Shown one piece after another: positions 41,936 through 50,601 of a DNA stretch of 64,000 bases. Location: the NCBI GenBank assembly GCA_965279205.1, contig OZ257144.1, positions 434,001 through 498,000 of the forward strand, read 5' to 3'. The DNA is from UBA7672 sp965279205. Its GTDB lineage: Bacteria > Pseudomonadota > Alphaproteobacteria > Caulobacterales > Hyphomonadaceae. Each line of letters begins with the position of its first letter. Position 1 is the stretch's first letter. The translations under genes and the position numbers were made by a program. The notes under the pieces are model-generated. The model was not told where the DNA came from and did not search any database. It worked only from the letters and a program-made list of their open reading frames with translations.

Positions 41936-42601
41936 ATGGCGTTTCGAAAAGGGTGGGTGTCGGGCGAGGGGCGGCTTAGCCAGCGCGGGTACGTGCTGAC
42001 GTTCGCGCTACCTTTCCTGGCGACACTGGCGTTCACGACCGGGATGTTCGTCTCGCCTGACGGCTTTGCGACGCTGGGGGTCGCGGGCATCTACGTAACC
42101 GCCTTGGGCTGGCTGCTCGTGATGGCCTTGGGCGATGCGCTCAACATCAAGCGGTATCATGACCTTGGGCATTCGGGGCGGCTCTATCGGTTGTGCCGGC
42201 CGGGCATCGTGGTGCTGCCGCTGCTCGCATTCGCACTCGACTTCCTGATCCCCTCGCAAATGGCGGCCACAGGCGACATGAATGCGACGCTGCACATGAT
42301 TGCCGAGTCGGTTTCGCCGACGATGGATCCCGCGCCGACGGCGTTGCTGGCCATCACGGTGGCGGGGGTGGCGGTCAATGTCGCCTATCTGTCGCTGATG
42401 CCGGGCCAGCGAGGGCCGAACGAGCACGGTCCCGATCCGTTGGGGACGCTGGATCGGCCCTGCCAGGGATTGCGAAAGCAGGACAGGAAGCGCCGGGCGG
42501 CGACCCGGTGCAGCGCGCGCTGGAGGAGTACCGGCGCAAGGCGTTCGAGGCGCCGACTGGAAGTGCGCCTGCTCCAGCGCGGCCGGCGGCAGCGCCGGTA
42601 G
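41936..42601 (+). CDS. DUF805 membrane protein with probable C-terminal frameshift
   Basis: Four predicted membrane helices and the family landmarks GRLSQRGYVLTF at the start, KRYHDLGHSGRLYRL and the C-terminal GPNEHGPDPLG identify a DUF805 protein. After that the annotated frame becomes Arg-rich nonsense (DRKRRAATRCSARWRS). Adding one G to the run at 42442-42445 would instead give GDAGSALPGIAKAG, then QRALEEYRRKAFEAP and PVGFGKKRR, a normal tail, ending at 42624. Either a real one-base deletion or a sequencing error is likely. Function unknown. Confidence 0.7.
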   Translation: MAFRKGWVSGEGRLSQRGYVLTFALPFLATLAFTTGMFVSPDGFATLGVAGIYVTALGWLLVMALGDALNIKRYHDLGHSGRLYRLCRPGIVVLPLLAFALDFLIPSQMAATGDMNATLHMIAESVSPTMDPAPTALLAITVAGVAVNVAYLSLMPGQRGPNEHGPDPLGTLDRPCQGLRKQDRKRRAATRCSARWRSTGARRSRRRLEVRLLQRGRRQRR

Positions 42602-42626
42602 GCTTTGGCAAGAAACGCCGCTAGGC

Positions 42627-44411
42627 CTAGTACACGCGCGGCTTCGGCTTGATGTATTCGACGTCGTTGGACATCGTGAAGGCGTGCACGGGGCGGTAGT
42701 CGATCTTGACCGCGCCCTTGTCGTCGACCCAGGCGAGCGTGTGCTTCATCCATTCCGTGTCGTTGCGATCTGGGAAGTCCTCGCGCGCGTGCGCGCCGCG
42801 GCTTTCCTGGCGGTTGGCGGCGGAGTTCACGGTAGCGGCCGCCTGCACGATCAGGTTGTCGAACTCCAGTGTTTCGACGAGGTCTGTGTTCCAGATCATG
42901 CCGCGATCGGTGACGGCGATGTCCGAGACGCCGTTGAGGACTTCGGCGATGCGTTTGACGCCGCTCTGCAGCGTCTCGCCGGTGCGGAACACGGCGCAGT
43001 CTTCCTGCATCGCCTTCTGCATGGTGGCGCGCAACTTCGCGGTGGATGTGCCACCTTTTGCGTTCCGGAATCTGTCGAGGCGCGCGAGGTGATCATCGCC
43101 CGCGCCCTTCGGCAGGTCTGACTGGTTGGCGTTAGCTTCCAGCGCCTCTCCGCAGCGCAGGCCGGCCGCGCGACCAAACACCACGAGATCGATCAGCGAG
43201 TTGGAGCCGAGGCGGTTGGCGCCGTGCACGGAGACGCACGCGGCTTCGCCCACGGCCATCAGGCCCGGAATGACGGTGTCGGGATCGCCGCCGGTCTTGG
43301 TCAGCGCTTCGCCATGATAGTTCGTGGGGATGCCACCCATATTGTAGTGCACGGTCGGCAGGACCGGGATTGGTTCCTTCGTCAGGTCGACGCCTGCGAA
43401 GATCTTCGCGCTCTCCGAAATTCCGGGCAGGCGCTGGTGCAGGATTTTCGGATCGAGGTGGTCGAGGTGCAGGTGGATGTGGTCGTTGTGCGCGCCCACG
43501 CCACGGCCTTCGCGGATTTCCATCGTCATCGCGCGGCTGACGACGTCGCGCGAGGCGAGGTCTTTCACGGTCGGTGCATAGCGCTCCATGAAGCGCTCGC
43601 CCTTCGAGTTGGTGAGATAGCCGCCTTCGCCGCGCGCGCCTTCTGTGATGAGGCAACCCGAGCCGTAGATGCCGGTCGGGTGGAACTGCACGAACTCCAT
43701 GTCCTGCAGCGGCAGGCCGGCGCGCAGCGCCATGCCGCCGCCATCGCCCGTGCAGGTGTGGGCCGAGGTCGCGGAGAAGTAGGCGCGGCCATAGCCGCCC
43801 GTCGCCATGATCACGCGTTGGGCGCGGAAGCGGTGCAGCGTGCCATCGTCGAGTTTGAGGGCGGTGATGCCCCGGCAGGCGCCGTCTTCCATGATCAGAT
43901 CGAGCGCGAAGTATTCGATGAAGAAGTCGACAGCGTATTTCAGCGACTGGCCGTAGAGCGTGTGCAGCATGGCGTGGCCGGTCCGGTCGGCCGCAGCGCA
44001 GGTGCGCTGGATCGAGGCCTCGCCATAGTTCTTGGTCATGCCGCCGAAGGCGCGCTGGTAGATCTTGCCTTCTTCGGTGCGCGAGAAGGGGACACCCCAG
44101 TGTTCGAGTTCGTAGACGGCGGCGGGGGCTGCGCGGACCATGTATTCGATGGCGTCCTGGTCGCCGAGCCAGTCGGCGCCTTTCACCGTGTCGTACATGT
44201 GCCAGCGCCAGTCATCCTGACCCATGTTCCCGAGCGAGGCCGAGATGCCGCCCTGCGCGGCAACCGTGTGCGAGCGGGTGGGGAAGACTTTCGTTATGCA
44301 TGCGGTCTTGAGGCCGGCCTGCGCGCATCCCAGCGCCGCTCTCAGGCCCGAGCCGCCAGCTCCGACGACCACGACGTCATAGGTGTGATCGTTCCACGTG
44401 TAGGCGGTCAT
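42627..44411 (-). CDS. sdhA: Succinate dehydrogenase flavoprotein subunit
   Basis: A 594-residue SdhA, the FAD subunit of complex II that oxidises succinate to fumarate. It has the FAD motif VVVGAGGSGLRAALGCAQAG, the flavin-linkage segment THTVAAQGGISASLG-like SHTVAAQGG, FHPTGIYGSGCLITEGARGEGG, the catalytic-region RDVVSRAMTMEIREGRG, HHMGG-equivalent TVHYNMGGIPTNYHGE and the C-terminal QESRGAHAREDFPDRNDTEWM. It follows sdhD by 38 bp and ends 2 bp from the convergent DUF805 reading frame. Confidence 0.97.
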   Translation of the reverse strand: MTAYTWNDHTYDVVVVGAGGSGLRAALGCAQAGLKTACITKVFPTRSHTVAAQGGISASLGNMGQDDWRWHMYDTVKGADWLGDQDAIEYMVRAAPAAVYELEHWGVPFSRTEEGKIYQRAFGGMTKNYGEASIQRTCAAADRTGHAMLHTLYGQSLKYAVDFFIEYFALDLIMEDGACRGITALKLDDGTLHRFRAQRVIMATGGYGRAYFSATSAHTCTGDGGGMALRAGLPLQDMEFVQFHPTGIYGSGCLITEGARGEGGYLTNSKGERFMERYAPTVKDLASRDVVSRAMTMEIREGRGVGAHNDHIHLHLDHLDPKILHQRLPGISESAKIFAGVDLTKEPIPVLPTVHYNMGGIPTNYHGEALTKTGGDPDTVIPGLMAVGEAACVSVHGANRLGSNSLIDLVVFGRAAGLRCGEALEANANQSDLPKGAGDDHLARLDRFRNAKGGTSTAKLRATMQKAMQEDCAVFRTGETLQSGVKRIAEVLNGVSDIAVTDRGMIWNTDLVETLEFDNLIVQAAATVNSAANRQESRGAHAREDFPDRNDTEWMKHTLAWVDDKGAVKIDYRPVHAFTMSNDVEYIKPKPRVY

Positions 44412-44449
44412 GGGTCAGTCCCTGAAACAGAACAGAGCAAACAGGCAGA

Positions 44450-44833
44450 TCAGGAGATGGCGATCTTCAGCACCGAGAAGGCGGCGGCGGCAAAGAGGAC
44501 GAGGGTAATGAAGGTGTTGAGGATGAGCAGCACGTTCTTGGTGCCGTGCCTGGCGATGTAGTCCTCGATCACGACCTGCATGCCGAGGCGCATGTGATAG
44601 AGCGCGGCGCCGACGGCCAGAAGGACCAGGACCGCGTTGATCGGGTCGGCGACCCACGACAGCGCGCCGTCATAGCCGCCGCGTACGGCCCCGATCAGCG
44701 AGATCAGGAACCACGGGACGAGAAACAGCAGGCCGATGGCCGAGACGCGCTGAGCGATGAAATGCCCGGCGCCGTGTTTGGCAGACCCAAGGCCGCGAAC
44801 CTTGCCGAGCGGTGTGCGGATCGATTCCTTCAC
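44450..44833 (-). CDS. sdhD: Succinate dehydrogenase membrane anchor subunit
   Basis: A 127-residue anchor with three predicted membrane helices: QRVSAIGLLFLVPWFLISLIG, ALSWVADPINAVLVLLAVGAALYHM and VLLILNTFITLVLFAAAAFSVL. LYHMRLGMQVVIEDYIA is the conserved SdhD motif containing the heme-linked His and the quinone-site region. Its start overlaps the sdhC stop as ATGA. It completes the cytochrome b part of complex II with SdhC. Confidence 0.93.
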   Translation of the reverse strand: MKESIRTPLGKVRGLGSAKHGAGHFIAQRVSAIGLLFLVPWFLISLIGAVRGGYDGALSWVADPINAVLVLLAVGAALYHMRLGMQVVIEDYIARHGTKNVLLILNTFITLVLFAAAAFSVLKIAIS

Positions 44834-45258
44834 TGGGGTGCTCCCGTCAGGTTCAGGGGATCGATGCCGGGCACGAGGCCGAGCAGCAACCAGATCGCCA
44901 CCGCTCCGCCGATCGCGACCAGGAAGGCCAGCGCGCCAGTGAAGCTTGCGAATTTCGGATTGAAGCCGTTGCCTGCATCCCAGAACAGATGGCGCAGGCC
45001 ATTGGCCATGTGGAAGAGAACCGAGATCGTGAAGCCGAACAGGACCGGCTGACCCCAGATCGATCCGACCACCGCCGAAAGCGGCTCGTAATAGTCCGGC
45101 CCCGCCGCCGTCGCGAACAACCAGGCGACCACGATCATCGCTCCGAGATAGTTGGCGCAGCCCGCCGCCCGGTTCAGGATCGAGCTGGCCATGGTGATGT
45201 GCCAGCGCCAGACAGACACATGCGGCGACATCGGCCGCTTGTCAGTCCAAGAGGACAT
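44830..45258 (-). CDS. sdhC: Succinate dehydrogenase cytochrome b556 subunit
   Basis: A 142-residue membrane subunit with three helices. It starts with the family signature RPMSPHVSVWRWHITMASSILNRAAG and contains LFHMANGLRHLFWDAG, with the heme-ligand His. It is the first gene of sdhCDA. A near-consensus promoter lies 44-71 bp upstream of its ATG. Confidence 0.94.
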   Translation of the reverse strand: MSSWTDKRPMSPHVSVWRWHITMASSILNRAAGCANYLGAMIVVAWLFATAAGPDYYEPLSAVVGSIWGQPVLFGFTISVLFHMANGLRHLFWDAGNGFNPKFASFTGALAFLVAIGGAVAIWLLLGLVPGIDPLNLTGAPQ

Positions 45259-45301
45259 GGCCCAGATCCCTTTTGCCCCGGCGCAAACGCGCGTCGTCCC
45301 G

Positions 45302-45329
45302 GTATTAGGCCCCGAATCGGCCCTGTCAA
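45302..45329 (-). promoter_or_regulatory. Near-consensus sigma-70 promoter for sdhCDA
   Basis: On the minus strand TTGACA (45329-45324), a 16-bp spacer and TAATAC (45307-45302). The predicted start of transcription near 45295 leaves a leader of about 37 bases before sdhC. Confidence 0.65.
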
Positions 45330-45395
45330 CGCGGCGACAAGGCCTTGTTTTGGCTGCCTCTTGGCGTGGGACCGGAAGGGCTCCATCTAGGCGCG

Positions 45396-46109
45396 ATGAA
45401 GATCACGATTCTGGAAGCGGGACGCGCGCCGGGCAGGTTGTCGGAGGACTATCCGCGCTATCCGGCGATGTTTGTCTCCCTGCTGTCGAAAGCCGATCCA
45501 TCCTTGCGTTTCGACACTGTGGCGCTGGTCGATGGCGCCTCGCCGCCGGATCCGTCGGCCTGCGAAGCTGTGCTGATCACCGGCTCGCCCTCGGGCGTCT
45601 ATGATTCGACGCCGTGGATGGATCCATTGCGCAAGTTCGTGCGCGAAGCATTCGCAACTGGTACGCCGATGGTGGGCGTGTGCTTCGGACACCAGGTGAT
45701 TGCAGACGCACTTGGTGGAGATGTCCGGAAGTCGGAGAAGGGCTGGGGTGTTGGCCGCCATACCTATGAGATCGTGGATCGCCGTCCGTGGATGACGGAT
45801 GCGGCCGATACGATTTCACTCTCGGTCAGCCATCAGGACCAGGTGATCACGCCGCCGGCAGGCGCTGTGACGTTGGCGCGGTCGGTTCACACGGATCATG
45901 CGATGCTGGCCTATGAAGGCGCACCGGTGATCAGTATCCAGGGGCATCCAGAATTTTCCGACACGTTCGTCTCGGCGCTCTATGACGCGCGGCGTGGCAA
46001 GACGCTGAGCGACCAGCAGGTCTATGCGGCGCTGGCGTCGCTGTCGCAGCCGGAAGATCGTGCGCTGGTTGCCGAGTGGATGGTGCGGTTCTTGAAGACC
46101 GCGCGTTAG
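45396..46109 (+). CDS. Class I glutamine amidotransferase-like protein
   Basis: A 237-residue GATase1 domain. MVGVCFGHQVIADALGGDV holds the nucleophile Cys, and VISIQGHPEFSD the His and Glu of the triad. VLITGSPSGVYDSTPWMD is the oxyanion region. Stand-alone members include GMP-synthase-like glutaminases that deglutamylate or transfer ammonia; the synthetase partner is not encoded nearby. It is divergent from sdhC and overlaps the next gene's end by 4 bp. Confidence 0.85.
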   Translation: MKITILEAGRAPGRLSEDYPRYPAMFVSLLSKADPSLRFDTVALVDGASPPDPSACEAVLITGSPSGVYDSTPWMDPLRKFVREAFATGTPMVGVCFGHQVIADALGGDVRKSEKGWGVGRHTYEIVDRRPWMTDAADTISLSVSHQDQVITPPAGAVTLARSVHTDHAMLAYEGAPVISIQGHPEFSDTFVSALYDARRGKTLSDQQVYAALASLSQPEDRALVAEWMVRFLKTAR

Positions 46110-46534
46110 CGCCGCCCGACCAGCTGCATTGCGGCGAGCCAGCCAGCAGCCTGATAGGCGCTGGCGAAGACCAGCAGGATATCAAGCCAGCTGCGCGTGC
46201 CCCAGATCGGCCAGATCGGCAGCAGCGTGATCACCGCGACCAGCGCCGATCCGCCATCGAGCCAGCGGTCGCCGAAGAGGAAGCCGAGGCCGGTGCGCTG
46301 GCGCATCACTTCGGCGCGCGTGACCATGAAGACGCCATCCTCGAGACGGGGAGGGCCGAAGGCTTCCTGCAGCCGGTCGAACTCCATGATGCCGGTGATG
46401 TCGCGCAGGATGTCGGCGGTCGCCTGGCCGTTATCGACCGCCTGCCACGACGCGCCACTGCGGATCCAGCGCACGATCACCGACAGGAGGATCGCGATCG
46501 CGGCGACGGTCTGGGTAAGGCCGGGCGTGGACAT
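46106..46534 (-). CDS. Small membrane protein of unknown function
   Basis: A 142-residue protein with an N-terminal helix (TVAAIAILLSVIVRWI) and two more helices near the C-terminus (ALVAVITLLPIWPIW, LDILLVFASAYQAAGWLAAM). Between them lies a cytoplasmic or periplasmic stretch DILRDITGIMEFDRLQEAFGPPRLEDGVFMVTRAEV. I do not recognise the family. It is 18 bp downstream of the mesaconyl-CoA hydratase gene on the same strand and is probably cotranscribed. Confidence 0.65.
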   Translation of the reverse strand: MSTPGLTQTVAAIAILLSVIVRWIRSGASWQAVDNGQATADILRDITGIMEFDRLQEAFGPPRLEDGVFMVTRAEVMRQRTGLGFLFGDRWLDGGSALVAVITLLPIWPIWGTRSWLDILLVFASAYQAAGWLAAMQLVGRR

Positions 46535-46552
46535 GACAACAATATAGGGGCG

Positions 46553-47602
46553 TCAGGTGCGCTTCGGGATAGCCGCCCAATAGTCGAAATCGAGAATCAC
46601 CTCCGGAAGGTGCTTGCCGTCATTGTCCTTGTACGGGAAATCGCTGCAGGTGCGGTTCTTGGTGGCGATCAGGCGCAGGCGCAGCGCGCCGAGGCCTTCC
46701 CCAAGGTCGGCCTTGTCCAGCACTTCCGACCACGCAAACACGGTGTCGCCTGCGAACAGCGGGTTCACATGGCTGCCGGCGTTGATCGCGACGATCTCGG
46801 CTGCGTTGCCGAGGCCGTTGAAGGCCAGCGAACGCGCCAGCGAGATCGCGACGCCGCCATAGATCAGGCGGCGGCCGAAGCGGCTGGAGGCCTGTTCGAA
46901 CTGGTTGAAGTGGACCTTGGCGGTGTTCTGGTAGAGTCGCGTGGCGATCTGGTGCTCGGCTTCTTCCACGGTGAAGGCGTCGACATGGTCGATCTTCTCG
47001 CCGATCTCGTAATCCTCGAAGCCGAAGGGCGAACCGGCCAGAATGAAATTGTACGCGGGCGCGCTGAACGCGCCGCGCGGCAGGCCCGCTGGATCGACAG
47101 CGGCGGGGAGTTCAGGAACGACGGCGGCGGGCGCGGGCTTGGTGTGATCCTTCTTGTTGACCATCACCCAGCGCACATAGGTGAGCACTTCATCGTCCTG
47201 CTGGTTGTAGCCCGTGGTTCGAACCCAGACGACGCCTGTCTTGCCGTTCGAGTTTTCCTTGACGCCGATGACTTCGGAGATGGCGCGCAGCGTATCGCCG
47301 GGATAGACCGGCGCCAGGAAGCGGCCGTCGGCATAGCCGAGATTGGCGACCGCATTGAGCGAGATGTCCGGCACCGTCTTGCCGAACACCACGTGGAAGG
47401 CGAGCAGGGGATCGATCGGCGCGCCTTCGAGGCCGCAGTCCTGCGCGAAGGTGTCCGCCGAGTAGAGCGCGTAACGCGATCCGGTAAGGCCGGTGTAGAT
47501 GGCGGCGTCCGCCTCGGTCACCGTGCGCGGCGTGGCGTGGATCAGCTCGTCGCCAACGACAAAATCCTCGAAGAAATTGCCCGGATCGGATTTGAGGGTC
47601 AT
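46553..47602 (-). CDS. mch: Mesaconyl-CoA hydratase (MaoC-type), ethylmalonyl-CoA pathway
   Basis: A 349-residue double MaoC-like hydratase. GNFFEDFVVGDELIHATPRTVTEADAAIYTGL, AFHVVFGKTVPDISLNAVANLGYADGRFL and VIGVKENSNGKTGVVWVRTTGYNQ are the segments I associate with mesaconyl-CoA hydratase, which converts mesaconyl-CoA to beta-methylmalyl-CoA when acetyl-CoA is assimilated without a glyoxylate shunt. A CitE/HpcH-type lyase on the same strand 0.7 kb upstream fits the next step. A secreted lipoprotein gene on the other strand lies between them. Confidence 0.82.
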   Translation of the reverse strand: MTLKSDPGNFFEDFVVGDELIHATPRTVTEADAAIYTGLTGSRYALYSADTFAQDCGLEGAPIDPLLAFHVVFGKTVPDISLNAVANLGYADGRFLAPVYPGDTLRAISEVIGVKENSNGKTGVVWVRTTGYNQQDDEVLTYVRWVMVNKKDHTKPAPAAVVPELPAAVDPAGLPRGAFSAPAYNFILAGSPFGFEDYEIGEKIDHVDAFTVEEAEHQIATRLYQNTAKVHFNQFEQASSRFGRRLIYGGVAISLARSLAFNGLGNAAEIVAINAGSHVNPLFAGDTVFAWSEVLDKADLGEGLGALRLRLIATKNRTCSDFPYKDNDGKHLPEVILDFDYWAAIPKRT

Positions 47603-47771
47603 TGCGCCGCCAGTGAGAGTAGAGAAGTGGGAAGATGAGCCTATCCCTTATCGCTACCGGTTGTGGGGAACAACGGCGGTGGCGTGAAATTGCGCGCCAG
47701 AGCAAACTGGTGATAGCTTGGCGCAGTCAGTATGCGTCGGTTGCGTTGGACTTATGTCCGAGAGGATTCCG

Positions 47772-48281
47772 ATGAACAAGCTGTACACTTGCGTCGCGCT
47801 GGCATCTCTGCTGCTCACCGCATGTGGTGAGACCTCACAGAAAACCGTGACACCTGCCGCGCCAGAGACTGCCCAGCCCGTCATTCCGGGAGCGGCCATC
47901 GGCGCCAAGGTGGAATATCGCATCGGGCTCCTGGCCGGTGACATGCGGTCCATCAGCGGCGAGACAGCAACGGCGGCAGGGCAATCCTGGAACGATCCCT
48001 CTGGCAAGGAATACTCCATCGCGCCGCCACCCGGATTTGCAGTAGGGCCAAGCTGCATTTTCGTGGTGATCAACGACGACAAGACGCCGGTCGTGCCGAT
48101 CCAGCCCGTCGTTGTCGACAAGATGGAGCCCTGCTACCTGGAATCAAGCTTCAGCACGATCAAGCTCAGCGGCACGGTGGCTGAAGTGCGCGATGTTCAA
48201 CTCGTCGTCAACAGCGAGACAGTGACGCTAAAGGCGCCGGTCCTCACAAACATTGATTTCGTGACGCCGCTGCCGCTCTAG
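47772..48281 (+). CDS. Hypothetical lipoprotein, 169 aa
   Basis: The start MNKLYTCVALASLLLTACGETSQ gives a signal with lipobox LTAC (Cys18). The mature chain is beta-rich, with AKVEYRIGLLAGDMRSISGET, GPSCIFVVINDDKTPVVPIQPVVVDKM and a Cys pair. No family is recognised. It is inserted, on the opposite strand, between mch and the CitE-like gene. The Shine-Dalgarno is weak (GAGGATTCCG). Confidence 0.65.
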   Translation: MNKLYTCVALASLLLTACGETSQKTVTPAAPETAQPVIPGAAIGAKVEYRIGLLAGDMRSISGETATAAGQSWNDPSGKEYSIAPPPGFAVGPSCIFVVINDDKTPVVPIQPVVVDKMEPCYLESSFSTIKLSGTVAEVRDVQLVVNSETVTLKAPVLTNIDFVTPLPL

Positions 48282-48284
48282 CGG

Positions 48285-49172
48285 TCAGGCGTTTGCCGCT
48301 TCCCGCGCCGCAATCGCTTCGGCGACCGCCACCATCCGCTTCGCTTGCGCGAGATGCAGCAGCTCGGTCATCTTGCCATTGACCTTCAGCACGCCCTTGC
48401 CGGCGTTCGCGGGGTCGGCGAAGGCCGCAATCACGTCGCGCGATTGCTGGACCGCGTCAGCGGGCGGGGCGAAGATGGTGTTGCAGGGCTCGACCTGGGT
48501 CGGGTGGATCAGGGTCTTGCCGTCGAAGCCGAACGCTTTTGCTTGTTTCGCTTCGGCTACAAAGCCTTCGGCATTGGCGATGTCGTTGTAGACGCCATCG
48601 AACACCAGAAGGTCGAACGCCCGCGCGGCAGCGATGGCGAGCGTGTAGCACGCCGCGAGATTCTCGCGGCTGGGCATCGGGTCGGCGCGGAAATCCTTGA
48701 GCAGGTCGTTCGAGCCCATCACGAAGCCGGACAGCCGCGTCGTCTGCCCCGTCGCAGCAATCTCCTTGAGGTTGAGGATCGAGAGCGGCGTCTCGATCAT
48801 GACCCACAGGCCCATCGATGCGCTCGCGCCTGCTTCGGACAACGCCTCGTCGAGCCAGCGGATATCGTCGCCGCACGTCACCTTCGGGGCGAGGATGGCA
48901 TCCGGCCTGGCGTGGGCCGCGGCCTTGAGGTCCGCCTTGCCCCATTCCGTGTCCTGGCCATTGATGCGGATGATCAGTTCGCGCGGACCATGGCCACCCG
49001 CCTTCACCACGCCGGACACGCGGTCGCGTGCTTCCACTTTTGCTTCCGGCGCAACGGCGTCCTCGAGATCGAGGATCAAGCTGTCTGCAGGCAGCGTCTT
49101 TGCCTTCTCAAGCGCGCGTTCGTTGGCGCCGGGCATGTAGAGCACCGAGCGGCGCGGACGGATGGCGGACAT
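48285..49172 (-). CDS. HpcH/HpaI (CitE-like) CoA-ester lyase or thioesterase
   Basis: A 295-residue CitE-family TIM-barrel protein. It shows RRSVLYMPGANERALEKA (CoA/phosphate binding Arg), SLILDLEDAVAPEAK (Mg-binding Glu/Asp), LIIRINGQDTEWG, MGLWVMIETPLSILNL and DGKTLIHPTQVEPCN. The family includes malyl-CoA/beta-methylmalyl-CoA lyase and malyl-CoA thioesterase. Next to mesaconyl-CoA hydratase, either is plausible for the ethylmalonyl-CoA pathway; which one is not clear from motifs. Confidence 0.85.
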   Translation of the reverse strand: MSAIRPRRSVLYMPGANERALEKAKTLPADSLILDLEDAVAPEAKVEARDRVSGVVKAGGHGPRELIIRINGQDTEWGKADLKAAAHARPDAILAPKVTCGDDIRWLDEALSEAGASASMGLWVMIETPLSILNLKEIAATGQTTRLSGFVMGSNDLLKDFRADPMPSRENLAACYTLAIAAARAFDLLVFDGVYNDIANAEGFVAEAKQAKAFGFDGKTLIHPTQVEPCNTIFAPPADAVQQSRDVIAAFADPANAGKGVLKVNGKMTELLHLAQAKRMVAVAEAIAAREAANA

Positions 49173-49297
49173 GGGAGGCCCCTGAAACAGCGTTGCGGAG
49201 GTGATGACGGAGGCAGGCCGCAAGATCAAGCTGGAGCGCGCGCCGCGTCTGGTTATTGTGCCGAATTCGCCGCGTGCGATGGCTGGACGGACAAAGC

Positions 49298-50164
49298 ATG
49301 CCTCTGGTGCTGGTGATTTCATCCTATGTCGCTGCATCCCGCGTCGGCGGAGGCATAGCGCCCTACGTGCTCGGGCCGATGAAGGTCGATCCTGTCCATG
49401 TGCCGACCTGCCTGTTCGGTCGCCATCCCGGCTGGGGCCCGCCCGGCGGCGGGGCCGTCGCCGCCGACATGATGGCAAAGATGCTGGAAGGCGTTCAGGC
49501 CAACAAGCTGTTCGGCCTGATGGACGCCGTCGTTACCGGTCATTTTTCCGCGCCCGACCAGATTGCAGTCGCCTGCGATGCCATCGACCGCATCCGCGCC
49601 ACGCCGCGCGGCCAGTCGCACAGGCATTTTCCCGACAAGCCGATCATCATCGTCGACCCCGTCATGGGCGATGAAACGCCTGGCCTCTACATCAAGCCAG
49701 AAACCGCTACGGCGCTGATGACAGACCTCGTACCGCGCGCCGATATCGTCGCGCCCAACCTCTGGGAGTTTGCCAAGCTTATCGCGACAGATCTTTCATC
49801 GCTCCGCACGCCCGAAGACGTCGCCCGCGCCGCCCGTGCACGGGGAGGGCGGTGGCTGATCTCTTCTGTCCCTTCGCCAAAAGGCATCGGCGTTCTCTAC
49901 GTCGATCCTGACACGGCGTTGCTGGCGGAAACCTCGCGCATCGCCGGCAAGATACCCAATGGCACAGGCGACATGCTCACGCTGCGCTTCACCGGCGGCC
50001 TCGTCTCCGGCCTCAGAACGGAAGCTGCGCTCGCCGATGCGGTCGGAGCGACCCACCTCGTGATAGACAGGACCGCCGAGTGGCGCGGGACCGAACTCAA
50101 CCTCGCCGCCTGCAGCGACCTTCTTGCCAGCCCGGCGCCGGCGGCAGTGCGCAAGGTTTCCTGA
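49298..50164 (+). CDS. pdxY: Pyridoxal kinase
   Basis: A 288-residue ribokinase-fold kinase resembling PdxY/PdxK, which phosphorylates pyridoxal in vitamin B6 salvage. It has VLVISSYVAASRVGGG at the start, SGH-like VTGHFSAPDQ, PIIIVDPVMGDETPGLYIKPE, IVAPNLWEFAKL and the ATP/anion-hole motif PNGTGDMLTLRFTGGL with the catalytic Asp. The ATG at 49298 gives the usual N-terminus. The gene is divergent from the CitE-like gene. Confidence 0.85.
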   Translation: MPLVLVISSYVAASRVGGGIAPYVLGPMKVDPVHVPTCLFGRHPGWGPPGGGAVAADMMAKMLEGVQANKLFGLMDAVVTGHFSAPDQIAVACDAIDRIRATPRGQSHRHFPDKPIIIVDPVMGDETPGLYIKPETATALMTDLVPRADIVAPNLWEFAKLIATDLSSLRTPEDVARAARARGGRWLISSVPSPKGIGVLYVDPDTALLAETSRIAGKIPNGTGDMLTLRFTGGLVSGLRTEAALADAVGATHLVIDRTAEWRGTELNLAACSDLLASPAPAAVRKVS

Positions 50165-50223
50165 TCCGGCCGCTGCAATTTCTGCGGACAGCGCCTACAT
50201 CGAACACTCGTGGAGGGACGCAC

Positions 50224-50601
50224 ATGATCGACCACACATCGCTTGGCGTTCGCGACTATGATCGCGCCGTGGCCTTCTACACCGCCTGTCTGGCTGCGCT
50301 CGGCTATGCCCCTCAGCGCATCAAGCCCGACGAGGCGGCATTCGGAACCGTGCAGGACTGGGGCTTCTTTCTTTATCCGGTCGCGCCAGACAAAAGCATC
50401 ATCGGCGAAAAGAACCACGTCGCCTTCAAGGCCGGCAGCCGCGACGCCGTCGCCGCTTTCAACCGGATCGCGACGGAGAATGGCGGCAAGCAGGTTCGTC
50501 CTGTCGGTCCGCGTCCCGACATCGGGCCTGAGTATTTCGGCACGGTGCTGACCGATCTCGACGGCCACACGCTGGAAGCCGTGTTCTGGGACCGAGGTTA
50601 G
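50224..50601 (+). CDS. VOC-family protein
   Basis: A 125-residue glyoxalase-fold protein: MIDHTSLGVRDYDRAVAFYTACLAALGY is the first beta-alpha motif with a metal-ligand His4, then IGEKNHVAFKAGSRDAVAAFN with a second His, and TDLDGHTLEAVFWD supplies the final Glu. All usual VOC metal positions are filled, so it could be an active metalloenzyme. GGAGGGACGCAC precedes the ATG. The 3' end overlaps the next VOC gene by 4 bp (convergent). Confidence 0.85.
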   Translation: MIDHTSLGVRDYDRAVAFYTACLAALGYAPQRIKPDEAAFGTVQDWGFFLYPVAPDKSIIGEKNHVAFKAGSRDAVAAFNRIATENGGKQVRPVGPRPDIGPEYFGTVLTDLDGHTLEAVFWDRG

